This document shows positions 51,482 through 60,268 of a stretch of 64,000 bases of DNA, in pieces; positions within the stretch are counted from its first letter, which is position 1; the number at the start of each line of letters is the position of its first letter. The notes beneath the pieces are model-generated. The model worked only from the letters and a program-made list of their open reading frames with translations, ran no database searches and was not told the DNA's origin. The DNA comes from Pseudomonadota bacterium. GTDB lineage: Bacteria > Pseudomonadota > Gammaproteobacteria > Steroidobacterales > Steroidobacteraceae. The position numbers and the translations under genes were made by a program. The DNA lies in the NCBI GenBank assembly GCA_025355105.1, contig JANYAE010000081.1:238713-302712 (forward strand), read 5' to 3'.

Positions 51482-51486
51482 CGGCG

Positions 51487-51519
51487 CGGCGGCTGGCGCT
51501 CGGACCGCCTGGGCCGCCG
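51487..51519. terminator. Weak hairpin between convergent genes
   Basis: CGGCGGC (51487-51493) pairs with GCCGCCG (51513-51519) over a 19-base loop in the 49-base gap between the metzincin-like and methyltransferase genes. Position favours a shared terminator; the long loop and missing T-run weaken the case. Confidence 0.28.
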
Positions 51520-51530
51520 GCCGCTCGTGA

Positions 51531-52310
51531 CTACTTCGGTTTGCGGAACACGAGCGCGAACTTGTCCGTGTTCTTGCCTTTCATCTCCGGCGCGAAGAAC
51601 GGCTTCGTGCGGTCGTCGTCCGGGTTGCGCAGCAGCTGGCTCTCGGCCTCTAGCTTGAAGCCCGCCTTCGCCATCACCTGCTTGACGAACGCCTCGTCGA
51701 TCCGGTGTTGGCCATCGCGACTGCGCGCGAAGCTATCGCCCGTGCCGGCCGGCGCCGAGTGATCGACGATTGCGACGAAGCCGCCCGGCTTCACGGCGTC
51801 GAAGATCTGCTTGACGACGCCGTCAACGTCCTTCGACAGCCAGAAGAAGTCGTGGAACACGTCGTTCGCGACCGCGCCATCGAAGTGCGCCGCCGGCAGT
51901 TCCATTGCATCCATCGACTTGTCCCAGCGCTTCACCGTTGGCAGGCGGTCGCCGGCGAGCCGTTCGACGATGGCCTTGTCGCTGAATTTCGCCAGGAATT
52001 CCGGCGGGTTCTGCGCGTAGACCTCGCCGCCCGGTCCCGCGACGCGGGCCTCGAGCTCGGCGTACCAGCCGCCGCCGGTGAACAGATCGAGGATCTTCAT
52101 GCCCGGGCGGATGCCGAAAAACGCGAGCATCTCCTTGGGCTTGCGCGCGGCATCACGGCTGCGGTCGGCCTCCGGCCGGTCAGGAGAATCGACGGCGGCG
52201 GTGATCGTCGCGCTCACGGGTGGGCTCTCCTTCGCACTGGCCGAGGCGGTGGCGAGCAGGCAGGCGAGCGCGCTGCTCGCCAGAACCTTCGTACACACAT
52301 TGAGCTTCAT
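51531..52310 (-). CDS. SAM-dependent methyltransferase-like protein, exported
   Basis: A 259-residue protein with a signal peptide (1-24, ending ASA-K) followed by a class I methyltransferase fold: MKILDLFTGGGWYAELEARVAG is motif I, and FDGAVANDVFHDFFW and VKPGGFVAIVDHSAP are later strands. Periplasmic proteins with this fold are common in proteobacteria although SAM is cytoplasmic, so true methyl transfer is doubtful. The ATG at 52310 has GGAGGG 5 bases upstream. It is divergent from another methyltransferase at 52456. Confidence 0.85.
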   Translation of the reverse strand: MKLNVCTKVLASSALACLLATASASAKESPPVSATITAAVDSPDRPEADRSRDAARKPKEMLAFFGIRPGMKILDLFTGGGWYAELEARVAGPGGEVYAQNPPEFLAKFSDKAIVERLAGDRLPTVKRWDKSMDAMELPAAHFDGAVANDVFHDFFWLSKDVDGVVKQIFDAVKPGGFVAIVDHSAPAGTGDSFARSRDGQHRIDEAFVKQVMAKAGFKLEAESQLLRNPDDDRTKPFFAPEMKGKNTDKFALVFRKPK

Positions 52311-52455
52311 GAGGCCCTCCATGGTCGGTGCGGACGAGCCGCGGGGAGCCGAGTGTACGTGAACCTGCGCTTGCGGCAGCGAAGCAAATTGCCCGGGCAG
52401 CCGGTTGCTACGATTTAAACTTAGAGTGCCCACAGGGCGACACGAAGGAGCATCC

Positions 52456-53256
52456 GTGACTGTGAAGATTGATCAGCCGAGCGAGGCCGGCGAATACGAC
52501 GACAGCATGCAGACGCTGCTGCAGCTCCTGTGGGGTGACGGCTTCCTGTCCCCTGGCGGGGCCGACGAAGTCGCCCGCGTCCTCGAGGGCAGCGACATCC
52601 GCGGCTGCAGCGTGCTCGACGTCGGCTCGGCGCTCGGCGCCATCGACCTGCTGCTGGTGCAGGTGCACGGCGCGGGCTCGGTGGTCGGCATCGACGTCGA
52701 TCCCGCGTTGCTTCGCCAGATGGACCAGCGCATCGCGCGCGCCGGCCTCGCGGACCGGATCCGGAGCCAGCTCGTGACGCCTGGGCCGCTGCTCTTCGCG
52801 ACCGGCAACTTCGACGTCGTGTTCTCGAAGGACTCGATCGTGCAGATCCCTGACAAGGCCGCTCTGTATGCCGAGGTGCACCGGGTGCTGCGCCCGGGCG
52901 GGCGATTCATCGCTGGCGACTGGCTGCGAGGCGGCAGTGGCGCCTATTCACGTGAAATGATGGAGTTTTTTCGTCTCGAGGGCATCGCCTACAACATGGC
53001 CTCGCTCGAAGAGAGTGCCGCGACGCTGCGCAAGGCCGGCTTCGTCGAGGTAGAGGTCCGCGACCGAAACGCCTGGTACCTGGAACTTGCCGGGCGTGAG
53101 CTTGCCTCGCTTGAAGGGCCGATGCGTTCGGTCATCGTCGAGCGGATCGGCGCGGACAAGGCCGCTCACTTCATCGCCAACTGGCGGCAGCTGGTAGTCG
53201 TCGTGCGGCGCGGCGAACTGCGACCGGGCCACGTGAAGGCCGTGAAGCCGGGCTGA
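52456..53256 (+). CDS. Class I SAM-dependent methyltransferase (phosphoethanolamine N-methyltransferase-like)
   Basis: A 266-residue cytoplasmic enzyme. YDDSMQTLLQLLWGDGFLSPGG (about 13-34) resembles the GEGF-S-GG opening of phosphobase methyltransferases. Motif I is CSVLDVGSALGAIDLLL, followed by GIDVDP, FDVVFSKDSIVQIPDKAALYAEVHRVLRPGG and GFVEVEVRDRN. The usual GxGxG is changed to GSALGA, a variation to test. The GTG at 52456 has AAGGAG 5 bases upstream; an ATG at 52405 is in frame but has no ribosome site. The acceptor may be an amino-alcohol head group. Confidence 0.87.
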   Translation: MTVKIDQPSEAGEYDDSMQTLLQLLWGDGFLSPGGADEVARVLEGSDIRGCSVLDVGSALGAIDLLLVQVHGAGSVVGIDVDPALLRQMDQRIARAGLADRIRSQLVTPGPLLFATGNFDVVFSKDSIVQIPDKAALYAEVHRVLRPGGRFIAGDWLRGGSGAYSREMMEFFRLEGIAYNMASLEESAATLRKAGFVEVEVRDRNAWYLELAGRELASLEGPMRSVIVERIGADKAAHFIANWRQLVVVVRRGELRPGHVKAVKPG

Positions 53257-53639
53257 ACGAGTCCATGCACGATCCCGCGGCGTCGCAGCTCGGCCACGCA
53301 GTCGCTGGTCGGTGCGCGCGTTGAGTTGGCACGACCCGCGTCCGCCCCGCAGTCCCCGGGGGAACACAGCCCCTTCTCGGCCGGCCGGTCGGCTGCTGCG
53401 GCCAATCGCAACAGGGCGGCCGCAGGATCTGCGAGGGTCGAGCCAGTGTCGCTGCTCGACTGCGACGGGCCGGGCGCCGCGTCCGCCGACTCCGGAACGA
53501 CCGGGTCGGTGCCCTGTTTGGCCACGAATCGCACACGACCGTTCGGACACTGCAACTGCGGCACGGGGGCCCGAGCGCGCCGCCTCGCGACTTCGCTGCG
53601 CGGGTCGGATGCTCGCGCGACAGCCCGCAAGGCCAATGC
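53257..53639. other. Intergenic region (383 bases)
   Basis: It lies between the methyltransferase and the interrupted membrane-protein gene, both plus. A minus-strand frame crossing it has a stretch reading QCPNGRVRFVAKQG, but its third-position G/C is lower than in real neighbours and it overlaps both flanking genes in antisense, so I do not call it. No promoter or repeat stands out. Confidence 0.45.
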
Positions 53640-54365
53640 ATGACGATGCAGTCCATAGAGAGCGCGCTGCGTCACGGGATGGCGATCCTCGCCTACGTCC
53701 TGCACATCGGCGGCGGCACGATCGACCTTGCCTCGGGGCTGCTGGCTGCCGCGGCCCGCAAGGGTGGCCCTCTGCATCGCCGGGCGGGGACCGTATTCCT
53801 GCTCTCCATGCTCGGCGTGGCGACCTCGGCCGCCTATCTCGCGGTCACGGTTCCCGGCCAGATCGTCAATCTGTTCATCGCCACGTTCACCTGGTACCTC
53901 GTGGCAACGGCGTGGACCACCGTCCGCCGGCACGAAGGCACGATCGGCCGTTCCGACCAGATCGCGCTGCTAGTGGCCGTTTGCCTGTGCGCGCCCTTTG
54001 CGACACTGGCGATCTAACTGGTGCCAGGTCTTCCGCCCTTCTTTGAGAGCGCCGTTCCGTTCGAGGGTCCGGTGCTGATCGCGATCTATGTCTTTACATC
54101 CGTGCTCGCCTGCGCAGCGATCGGCGACGCCAGGATGGTGTTGGCTGGCGGCATCTCCGGCCGGCCGCGCATCGCGCGGCACCTATGGCGCATGTGCCTC
54201 GGCCTCACGCTCGCCGCCGGGTCGTTCTTCACGAACGTGCTGTCTCGGCTCCTGCCGGGGCCGGTTCACGTGACCGACATCTTCTTCGTGCCGCAGCTAC
54301 TGGTGCTGGGCTTCCTGATATTTTGGCTGATCCGGGTTCGGTTCGCAGGCTGGCGGTACGACTGA
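53640..54365 (+). pseudogene. Integral membrane protein gene interrupted by an in-frame TAA
   Basis: One frame from ATG 53640 to the TGA at 54363-54365 (241 codons) is broken only by TAA at 54015-54017. The first part (125 aa) has YVLHIGGGTIDLASGLLAAAARKGG, LHRRAGTVFLLSMLGVA and FTWYLVATAW; the second has AIGDARMVLAGGISGRPRIARHLWRM, LTLAAGSFFTNVLSRLLP and FWLIRVRF. Together these read as the two halves of one 6-8-helix protein of a DUF2306-like family in which HRxxG and RIxRHLWRM occur in the same chain. The second half could restart at GTG 54021, but no ribosome site precedes it. I favour a nonsense-broken gene. Confidence 0.75.
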
Positions 54366-54575
54366 TCGCGCCGCCGGACGGGCGTAGCGCGCCTCGCGCC
54401 GCGATCGACCGACGCCTGCGCGAGCACGCTTGATCCGTCATCGGCGTCACGCAGCGCGCATCGGGCGGTCTCACCGGTCACTCTCCGGATCCGTTCACGG
54501 CGGCTCGCGCGAAGGACCGCCCGCGGTGCGAATTGCCATCGTTGGCGCACCCGACTTGCGTTCTGGCGCGGTCCC

Positions 54576-55037
54576 TCACCGCTTCGCCGGATACGGCGTT
54601 CCATCCCGGTGCGTGTAGCCTGCAGCCTCCGCGATCATGTCGATGTCCGGGTAAGTACAACGGTCCTGCGGGTCAGAATTGCCGATCTCAAGCACCCTGG
54701 CGGGCCGCCCGGACTTATTCACGAGGTGGTGCCCGTCGCGGTCGCCACGCCTGAACGCGGCACAGTCCCCGGCGCGCAAGATATCTTCACCGCTGTCGGT
54801 GACCAGCGTCAGCTCGCCATCCAGCACCCAAACGAATTCGTCCTCGTGGCTGTGCCAGTGACGCTGGCTGGACCACGCGCCCGGTTCGATCACGGTAAGG
54901 TTGACGCCAAACAGGGTCAGCCCGGCATGGCGCGCCAGCCGCTGGCACGATTGAGCGCTGCAGGGGGCGTCGAAGGGCCTCGGATACGTGCTGCCGATCT
55001 TCGCCGGCACGGTGGAAAGATCGATCTTCGTCGTCAT
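54576..55037 (-). CDS. Cupin domain protein
   Basis: A 153-residue single-domain cupin. Metal-binding motif 1 is SQRHWHSHEDEFVWVLDGE (H62, H64, E67/E68 region) and motif 2 is GDRDGHHLVNKSGRPARVLEIG (H103). The family includes many small dioxygenase-like and sugar-binding proteins; no substrate is evident. The ATG at 55037 gives a compact cupin; the open frame upstream is not conserved. It is divergent from the AlaX-like gene and convergent with the broken membrane-protein gene. Confidence 0.88.
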   Translation of the reverse strand: MTTKIDLSTVPAKIGSTYPRPFDAPCSAQSCQRLARHAGLTLFGVNLTVIEPGAWSSQRHWHSHEDEFVWVLDGELTLVTDSGEDILRAGDCAAFRRGDRDGHHLVNKSGRPARVLEIGNSDPQDRCTYPDIDMIAEAAGYTHRDGTPYPAKR

Positions 55038-55333
55038 TTTGTGGGACTCCACGATCTGGGCCAGACCGATCGCATTCGGTCGCGAAGTTGTCCGAGCATG
55101 CTGCTTCATACTGGATCTCGTTGCCAGCGGCGACGCGGCTTTGGTGCACGCCGACGCCGCCGATCGGAGTCCTCGATCGGCTGACCGCTTCCTGATCAGG
55201 TGCCACCGCGCCAGCCGGGTGCGGTGGCGCCGCTGCGCGCCGCGGTGGCGATACGGTACAGTTCCGCCGACGGCTGCGGACCCTACCCTCCCGCCTCCGC
55301 GATCTGACACCGCTCGCTGCCCCCTGGACTCGC

Positions 55334-56047
55334 ATGGCTACCGAACTGCTCTTTCGCACCGACGCCTACTGCCGTACCGCGCCGGCCACCGTGACCGCCG
55401 CCGGTGAGCGCGGCGTCGAGCTCGACCGGACGATCTTCTATCCCACCGGCGGCGGTCAGCCCGGTGATACCGGCGCGATCATCCGCGCCGGTGGCACGCG
55501 CATCGCGGTCGTCGACACCCGCAAGGGCGAGACGCCGGGCCGCGTGCTGCACGTCGTCGCACCCGGCAGCGACCTGCCCACGGTCGGCGAGGCGGTCACG
55601 CTCGAGATCGATTGGCAGCGCCGCCACCGGCTCATGCGCCTGCACACCGCGCTGCACGTGATGTCATGCATCGTGGTCGCACCTGTCACCGGCGGCCAGA
55701 TCGCGCCGGACAAGGGGCGCCTCGACTTCGATATCGACCTCGCGCTGCTCGACGCGGCACACATCGAGCGCGCGGTCAACGCGATCACCGCGCGCGCGAT
55801 TGCGACCGAGACCGTCTGGATCACCGACGAGGAGCTCGATGCGCGGCCGGAGCTCGTCAAGACGATGAGCGTTCAGCCGCCGCGCGGCGCCGGCCGCGTC
55901 CGGCTGCTCAAGATCCCGGGCGTCGACCTGCAGCCCTGTGGCGGCACGCACGTCGCCAATCTCGCCGAGATCGGTCCGATCCGCGTGACCCGCATTCGCA
56001 ACGAAGGCAAGCGCAACAAGCGGGTCGAGATCGCGCTCGCCGACTGA
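55334..56047 (+). CDS. AlaX-like alanyl-tRNA editing protein
   Basis: A 237-residue stand-alone editing domain related to the C-terminal part of alanyl-tRNA synthetase. It hydrolyses Ser- or Gly-tRNA(Ala), preventing mistranslation. The catalytic zinc ligands are all present: H104 and H108 in RLHTALH, C202 and H206 in QPCGGTH. The N-terminus has the class-II AlaX GG motif FYPTGGGQPGDTG. The ATG at 55334 is the obvious start. It converges on the small gene at 56067. Confidence 0.95.
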   Translation: MATELLFRTDAYCRTAPATVTAAGERGVELDRTIFYPTGGGQPGDTGAIIRAGGTRIAVVDTRKGETPGRVLHVVAPGSDLPTVGEAVTLEIDWQRRHRLMRLHTALHVMSCIVVAPVTGGQIAPDKGRLDFDIDLALLDAAHIERAVNAITARAIATETVWITDEELDARPELVKTMSVQPPRGAGRVRLLKIPGVDLQPCGGTHVANLAEIGPIRVTRIRNEGKRNKRVEIALAD

Positions 56048-56066
56048 ACGCGCTCGCCGCCCGCGG

Positions 56067-56480
56067 TCAGCGTGCGGCGACCAGCCGCTCGCGATGCCGC
56101 ACGGCGAACTCGAGCAGGCGTCGCTCGATGTCGCCGCGCATCTCGGCTATCTGCTCGCCGAGCAGGCTAGCGGACGAGGCGACGGTCGTGTCACGGACGA
56201 GGCCGTGGCCCGGGTCGTTCGCGACTGCAAGCTGCTCGGTGGCGGTGCGCAGGCGTTGACCGGCGTTCGGCGAGCCGATTGCGTCGAGGCCGTCGGCGAC
56301 GTCGATGAGCTCCGCGATCGGTGTCTCGCCGAGCAGGCGCGCCAGCAGGCCGCGCTCCGCGGCGTTCAGCAGCTGGCTGACGCGCAGCAGGTGCCATTCG
56401 GCCTCGCCGAGCGCCGCCGCACCGTCGCGCAGCAGCCGGCGCCGGACGGTGTTGCTGACGAGATCAACCGCGTCGCTCAC
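56067..56480 (-). CDS. Hypothetical helical protein (137 aa)
   Basis: Not recognised. From GTG 56480 (GGGAGGG ends 3 bases upstream) it encodes a highly charged, Leu-rich, all-helical protein: ALGEAEWHLLRVSQLLNAAE, ELIDVADGLDAIGSP, LLGEQIAEMRGDIERRLLEF. Heptad-like spacing suggests a coiled coil. There is no signal peptide or membrane helix. It is convergent with the AlaX-like gene (19-base gap). It could be a regulator or structural subunit; I have no basis to decide. Confidence 0.6.
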   Translation of the reverse strand: MSDAVDLVSNTVRRRLLRDGAAALGEAEWHLLRVSQLLNAAERGLLARLLGETPIAELIDVADGLDAIGSPNAGQRLRTATEQLAVANDPGHGLVRDTTVASSASLLGEQIAEMRGDIERRLLEFAVRHRERLVAAR

Positions 56481-56657
56481 AGACCCTCCCGGGCATCCGG
56501 CGACGGTCACCCGGCACCGTGCTCCGCTCCGCCGTAGACGGATTGTAGGTGATGGTTCGACGGGTCGCCGGCGGCATCGCTTCGAGGGCGACATGATCCG
56601 CCGCCGTACTCGGGCTGCGGTACAGTGGACCGCGAAACACGGGCCGGAGGAGCGAAA

Positions 56658-57776
56658 ATGTGCCACCTGCACCATGCAGTCGTGCTGCCGCGCAGCATCG
56701 TCGTCCTTGCCGCACTCTGCGCCGTCATCGCCGGGCCGGCGGGCGCCGCCGAGACAGCCGCGCTTCCGACCCAGGAAGGCGATTTCGTCGCACGCGACTT
56801 CCGCTTCGCCTCAGGGGCGACGCTGCCGGAACTGAGACTGCACTACACGACGCTCGGAACGCCGACGCATGATGCCGCGGGCCACGTCACGAACGCGGTG
56901 CTCGTCCTGCACGGCACGGGAGGCGACGGTCATCAGTTCCTCAGGCCGCAGTTCTCCGGCGAGCTGTTCGGCCCAGGCCAGCCGCTTGACGTCGCCCGCT
57001 ACTACATCATCCTTCCCGACGGCATCGGCCACGGCAAATCGTCGAAGCCAAGCGACGGGTTGCGCGCGCACTTTCCGGAATACGGCTACGCCGACATGGT
57101 CGCGGCCCAACACCGGCTGTTGACCGAGGGCCTCGGCGTTGACCGGCTGCGGCTGCTGATGGGCACGTCCATGGGCTGCATGCACGCCTTTGTCTGGGGC
57201 GAGACGTATCCGGACTTCATGGCCGCGCTGATGCCGCTCGCCTGCCTGCCGGTGCAAATCGCCGGCCGCAACCGCATGTGGCGCCGGATGCTGATCGACG
57301 CGATCCGCGAGGACCCAGCCTGGGTCGGCGGCGAATACACGGCCGAGCCGCGTGCCGCGCTGCGCACTGCCTCGGATCTGCTGCTGCTCGCCGGCAGCGC
57401 GCCGCTCTACAATCAGACCACGTTCCCGACCCGTGACGCCGCGGACCAGCGCGTCGTCGACTACACCGCCGCGTCGCTCGCCTCCTTGGATGCGAACGAC
57501 CTCCTCTACCAGGTCGGCGCATCGCGTGACTACGACCCCGCGGCGCGACTCGGCCAGATCCGGGCGCCAGTACTGTGGATCAACTCGGCGGACGACTTCA
57601 TCAATCCGCCGGAGCTCGGCATCGCGGAGGCACAGGCGAAGCGCCTCGCGCGCGGGCGCTTTTTGATGTTGCCGGTCAGCGAGCGCACCCGAGGGCACGG
57701 CTCGCACACCTGGGCGGCGCTGTGGAAGGGCGAGCTCCTGCAATTGCTCGCGGCAACGGAAGGTCCCGGGCGATGA
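56658..57776 (+). CDS. Alpha/beta hydrolase, homoserine-acetyltransferase-like, exported
   Basis: A 372-residue protein with a signal peptide (about 1-31, ending AGA-A). The core resembles MetX/homoserine O-acetyltransferase: LRLHYTTLGTPTHDAAGHVTNAVLVLHG, the nucleophile elbow GTSMGCMHAF (S about 171, with GC in place of GG), Asp in INSADDFINPPE (about 312) and His in GHGSHTW (about 350). Because it is secreted, methionine synthesis is unlikely; it is probably an esterase or acyltransferase. The ATG at 56658 has GGAGGA at 56646-56651. Confidence 0.9.
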   Translation: MCHLHHAVVLPRSIVVLAALCAVIAGPAGAAETAALPTQEGDFVARDFRFASGATLPELRLHYTTLGTPTHDAAGHVTNAVLVLHGTGGDGHQFLRPQFSGELFGPGQPLDVARYYIILPDGIGHGKSSKPSDGLRAHFPEYGYADMVAAQHRLLTEGLGVDRLRLLMGTSMGCMHAFVWGETYPDFMAALMPLACLPVQIAGRNRMWRRMLIDAIREDPAWVGGEYTAEPRAALRTASDLLLLAGSAPLYNQTTFPTRDAADQRVVDYTAASLASLDANDLLYQVGASRDYDPAARLGQIRAPVLWINSADDFINPPELGIAEAQAKRLARGRFLMLPVSERTRGHGSHTWAALWKGELLQLLAATEGPGR

Positions 57777-57786
57777 CGCCGGCGAG

Positions 57787-57993
57787 CTAGCGGCGGACGC
57801 GCCGCTCGTCGTCGCGACCCGCCGCACCGTGGCGTGTGCAGTCAACGACAGGCAGCGCCCCGGGACCGTCGCCGCGCAGCGTCGCCACGAACGCCCCACG
57901 CTCGAGTTCCCCGGCGGCCGCCGGCGCGGTGAGCAGCGGCGACACCAGGAAGCCGAGCAGCCGCGCGGCGCGCGTGACGAATTTGAGGGCCAT
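57787..57993 (-). CDS. Small exported or membrane protein (68 aa), unknown
   Basis: ATG 57993 has GGGAG 6 bases upstream. Residues 1-27 (MALKFVTRAARLLGFLVSPL then LTAPAAA) look like a signal peptide or single membrane helix; the rest is Arg/Gly-rich. It ends 10 bases from the alpha/beta hydrolase on the opposite strand. I recognise no family. The ribosome site and signal-like start support it, but the basic C-terminus is weak protein-like sequence. Confidence 0.4.
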   Translation of the reverse strand: MALKFVTRAARLLGFLVSPLLTAPAAAGELERGAFVATLRGDGPGALPVVDCTRHGAAGRDDERRVRR

Positions 57994-58091
57994 CGGTTAC
58001 TCCCGGAAAGCGGACCTCAGCTTCCGCAATCGGTGGCCTGACGACAAACGAATGCGGCAACCGGGCACGAGTGAACGCAGCTCAGGCGTCG

Positions 58092-58979
58092 TCAGCGGCG
58101 CAGCTCCGCGAGGGCCCAGCTGAGGAACGCCCGCACTTCAGGCCGCGCCCGGTCCTCCGGCCGGTGGACGAGGAAATAGGTGTCGCCGGACTCGATCTCG
58201 GTGTCGGCGATGCGCACCAGCCGCCCGGTCCTGAGGCGCCGCTCGCAGACGAAGGTCGGCACGAGCGCGATGCCGAGCCCGAGTTCGGCGGCGCTGATCG
58301 CGGCCGGCAGCGTATCGACGTGCAGCGTGCTCGCGCCGCGCGCGAGCGGGAAGCCGGTGGTCGCGAACCACTGGGTCCAAAGCTGTGCGCGATGACGATA
58401 GACGATGCGCCGCTGCTTTTCAAAGACACGCGAGCCAAGTTCGCGCGCGACCATCGCCACGGGCCGCGACGTCGCGGCCACGAAGCGCGGGCTGAAGAGA
58501 CGCGTCGCGACCTGTCCGGCCGGCGGCGCGGCCGCGATCAGGATCGAGACGTCCATCGTCGCGGCGTGCTCGGTCGGCCGGCCTGCGCTCGTGACGATTT
58601 CAAGGTCGGTGCGCGGCTGCATGCCGTAGAAACTGCGCAGGCTCGGAATCAGGAGGTCGGTGACCAGGAACGGAGGCGCCGCGATGCGCAACACGCGGCG
58701 GCGTGCGCGCTTCGCGGCGCGGTCGACGGCCGCGTCGAGCCCGCCCAGCAGCGGCTCGATCTCCTCGAGCAGCGCCCGACCGGCGTCCGTGAGCTCGACC
58801 GCGCGCGTCTTGCGGATGAAGACCGGCTGGCCGAGGTGCTTCTCGAGGTCGCGGATGCGGTGGCTGATCGCCGACGGCGTGACGAACAGCGCGTCGGCCG
58901 CCGCCTTGAAGCTGAGCTGCCGCGCCGCGAGGCTGAAGGCGCGCAAGCCATCGAGCAGAGCCTGGCGGGGAACGCGCAT
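58092..58979 (-). CDS. LysR-family transcriptional regulator
   Basis: A 295-residue regulator of normal length. The winged helix-turn-helix at 1-62 reads LDGLRAFSLAARQLSFKAAA then ALFVTPSAISHRIRDLEKHLG, close to the GcvA subgroup. The effector-binding domain (about 92-295) has LGLGIALVPTFVCERRLRTGRLVRI. The GcvA-like style hints at control of amino-acid or beta-lactamase genes, which I cannot confirm. GAGG lies just upstream of the ATG at 58979. A gene at about 59228-59590 diverges from it, and a spaced direct repeat lies between. Confidence 0.93.
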   Translation of the reverse strand: MRVPRQALLDGLRAFSLAARQLSFKAAADALFVTPSAISHRIRDLEKHLGQPVFIRKTRAVELTDAGRALLEEIEPLLGGLDAAVDRAAKRARRRVLRIAAPPFLVTDLLIPSLRSFYGMQPRTDLEIVTSAGRPTEHAATMDVSILIAAAPPAGQVATRLFSPRFVAATSRPVAMVARELGSRVFEKQRRIVYRHRAQLWTQWFATTGFPLARGASTLHVDTLPAAISAAELGLGIALVPTFVCERRLRTGRLVRIADTEIESGDTYFLVHRPEDRARPEVRAFLSWALAELRR

Positions 58980-59125
58980 CGGACCTCGGCGGCGATTTGA
59001 AACGAGGAGATGAAGCAAGAGTCGTACCGGGCGCCGCGTGCCGGCAATCGACCGCCTGGCCTTGTTGGGGCTTACCGAAGGCGGTGCGCTGCGCCAAATT
59101 GGCGCCGCCACCCGGGCCGGCGCGC

Positions 59126-59155
59126 CGAAATGGTGCACCGCAGTATCGAAATGGT
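59126..59155. promoter_or_regulatory. Direct repeat, possible LysR operator
   Basis: CGAAATGGT occurs at 59126-59134 and again at 59147-59155, 21 bases apart start to start, i.e. two helical turns on the same face. It lies in the 248-350-base gap between the LysR gene (start 58979) and the divergent small gene. LysR proteins usually bind T-N11-A palindromes, so this repeat is an unusual arrangement for them. Confidence 0.35.
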
Positions 59156-59329
59156 CGGAATCTACGGATAGGTCGACCGCGGCCAGCCCCGTAACGTCAA
59201 CCCGGACTGTGACGCCCGGAGCATCCTCTGACCCCGCTTGGCCTGTCCGCCGCAGAACTCGCGCAAGCGCTCGGGCGCTATCGGGTTCGTATTGACACCC
59301 TGATCCACGCGCTCGCCTCCAGCGCCCCG

Positions 59330-59590
59330 ATGACCTTGCACAACGCCGCCTTCCCGGCGCTAGAGGATCTGGGCGCGATGATCGACGTCGACAGGGGTGC
59401 GCGCTCGGCACCGAGCGGTCAAGCGCGGATGTCGGAAGTCGAGCGCGCCGTGCTCGTGCCGCTGCTGACGCAGCTGCACGCCCATCTCGCCGGCCTCACG
59501 CAGAGCCTGCCGTCGCGCGCCTGGCTGCCCGTGCTGCAGGCGGCCGAAGAGGACATCGCTCGCGCGGAGCACGCCCTCAGCCAGCGCTGA
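59330..59590 (+). CDS. Hypothetical protein (86 aa, possibly 120 aa from a CTG start)
   Basis: From ATG 59330 this is an 86-residue helical protein: MTLHNAAFPALEDLGAMIDV, then EVERAVLVPLLTQLHAHLAG and VLQAAEEDIARAEHALSQR. No ribosome site precedes that ATG. The frame is open and protein-like back to 59213, and a CTG at 59228 has GGAG 6 bases upstream; starting there adds 34 residues (LTPLGLSAAELAQALGRYRV then RIDTLIHALASSAP) that read as helix. No ATG, GTG or TTG occurs in that stretch. The family is unknown. The gene diverges from LysR and may be its target. Confidence 0.55.
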   Translation: MTLHNAAFPALEDLGAMIDVDRGARSAPSGQARMSEVERAVLVPLLTQLHAHLAGLTQSLPSRAWLPVLQAAEEDIARAEHALSQR

Positions 59591-59597
59591 GCGCGGA

Positions 59598-60191
59598 CTA
59601 GAGCACGTCGAGCGCCATCGTGCGCTGCATCGCCGGGCGCGCGAGGCAGCGATCGACGTAGGCAAACAGCGCCGCGTCCGCGTCGACCAGCTTGAACTGC
59701 CGCAGGAAATGACACGCGGTGCCGAGCAGCACGTCGGCCGCCGAGAAACGCGCGCCGAGGATCCACGGCCCCGCGGCGAGCCCCGTGCGCAGCACTTCGA
59801 GCATCTGGTCGTAGCTGCCCCAGCCGTGCGCGGCCGCGCTCACCGGCGCGTTGGTGAACTTCTCGGCCATGGCGGGCTCGATCACCGCGTTGGTGTAGAG
59901 CAGCCACTGCAGGTAGCGACCGCGGTCCGGATCGCCGACCGGCGGCGCGAGGCCGGCGCGCGGATACTGGTCGGCGAGATAGGCGCAGATGGCGCCTGAG
60001 TCCCAAAGCCGCGTGCTGCCGTCCTCGAGCGCAGGCACCTTGCCCATCGGTGAGGCCGCCCGAAACGCCGGGTCGGCCTTGGCCGTTGCGTCGCGGATGT
60101 CGATGAACACGCGCTCGTATGGAACGCCGAGTTCCTCGAGCATCCACAGCGCGCGCACGGCGCGCGTCTTAGGGCACCAGTAGAGCTTCAT
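59598..60191 (-). CDS. Glutathione S-transferase family protein
   Basis: A 197-residue GST. The thioredoxin-like N-terminal domain starts MKLYWCPKTRAVRALWMLEE and keeps MGKVPALEDGSTRLWDSGAICAYLADQYP, where the cis-proline (VPAL) and the DS pair bind glutathione (DS replaces the usual ES). The C-terminal helical domain (about 87-190) contains FSAADVLLGTACHFL. Class resembles bacterial beta/theta-like GSTs. It probably conjugates or reduces electrophiles. Convergent with the small gene at 59330 (7-base gap). Confidence 0.92.
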   Translation of the reverse strand: MKLYWCPKTRAVRALWMLEELGVPYERVFIDIRDATAKADPAFRAASPMGKVPALEDGSTRLWDSGAICAYLADQYPRAGLAPPVGDPDRGRYLQWLLYTNAVIEPAMAEKFTNAPVSAAAHGWGSYDQMLEVLRTGLAAGPWILGARFSAADVLLGTACHFLRQFKLVDADAALFAYVDRCLARPAMQRTMALDVL

Positions 60192-60268
60192 GCGGCGGGT
60201 CCTCCGGCTACCAAGACTGCACGACGAGGCGGCCGCTGTCACGGCCCCTGCGCGCGTGCCGCGCTGCA

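Noticed and set aside
53166..53933. A minus-strand frame with a CPNG-containing segment
   Set aside because: It overlaps two plus-strand genes in antisense, shows lower third-position G/C in the intergenic part, and lacks a convincing start. Possibly a decayed gene, but not supportable.
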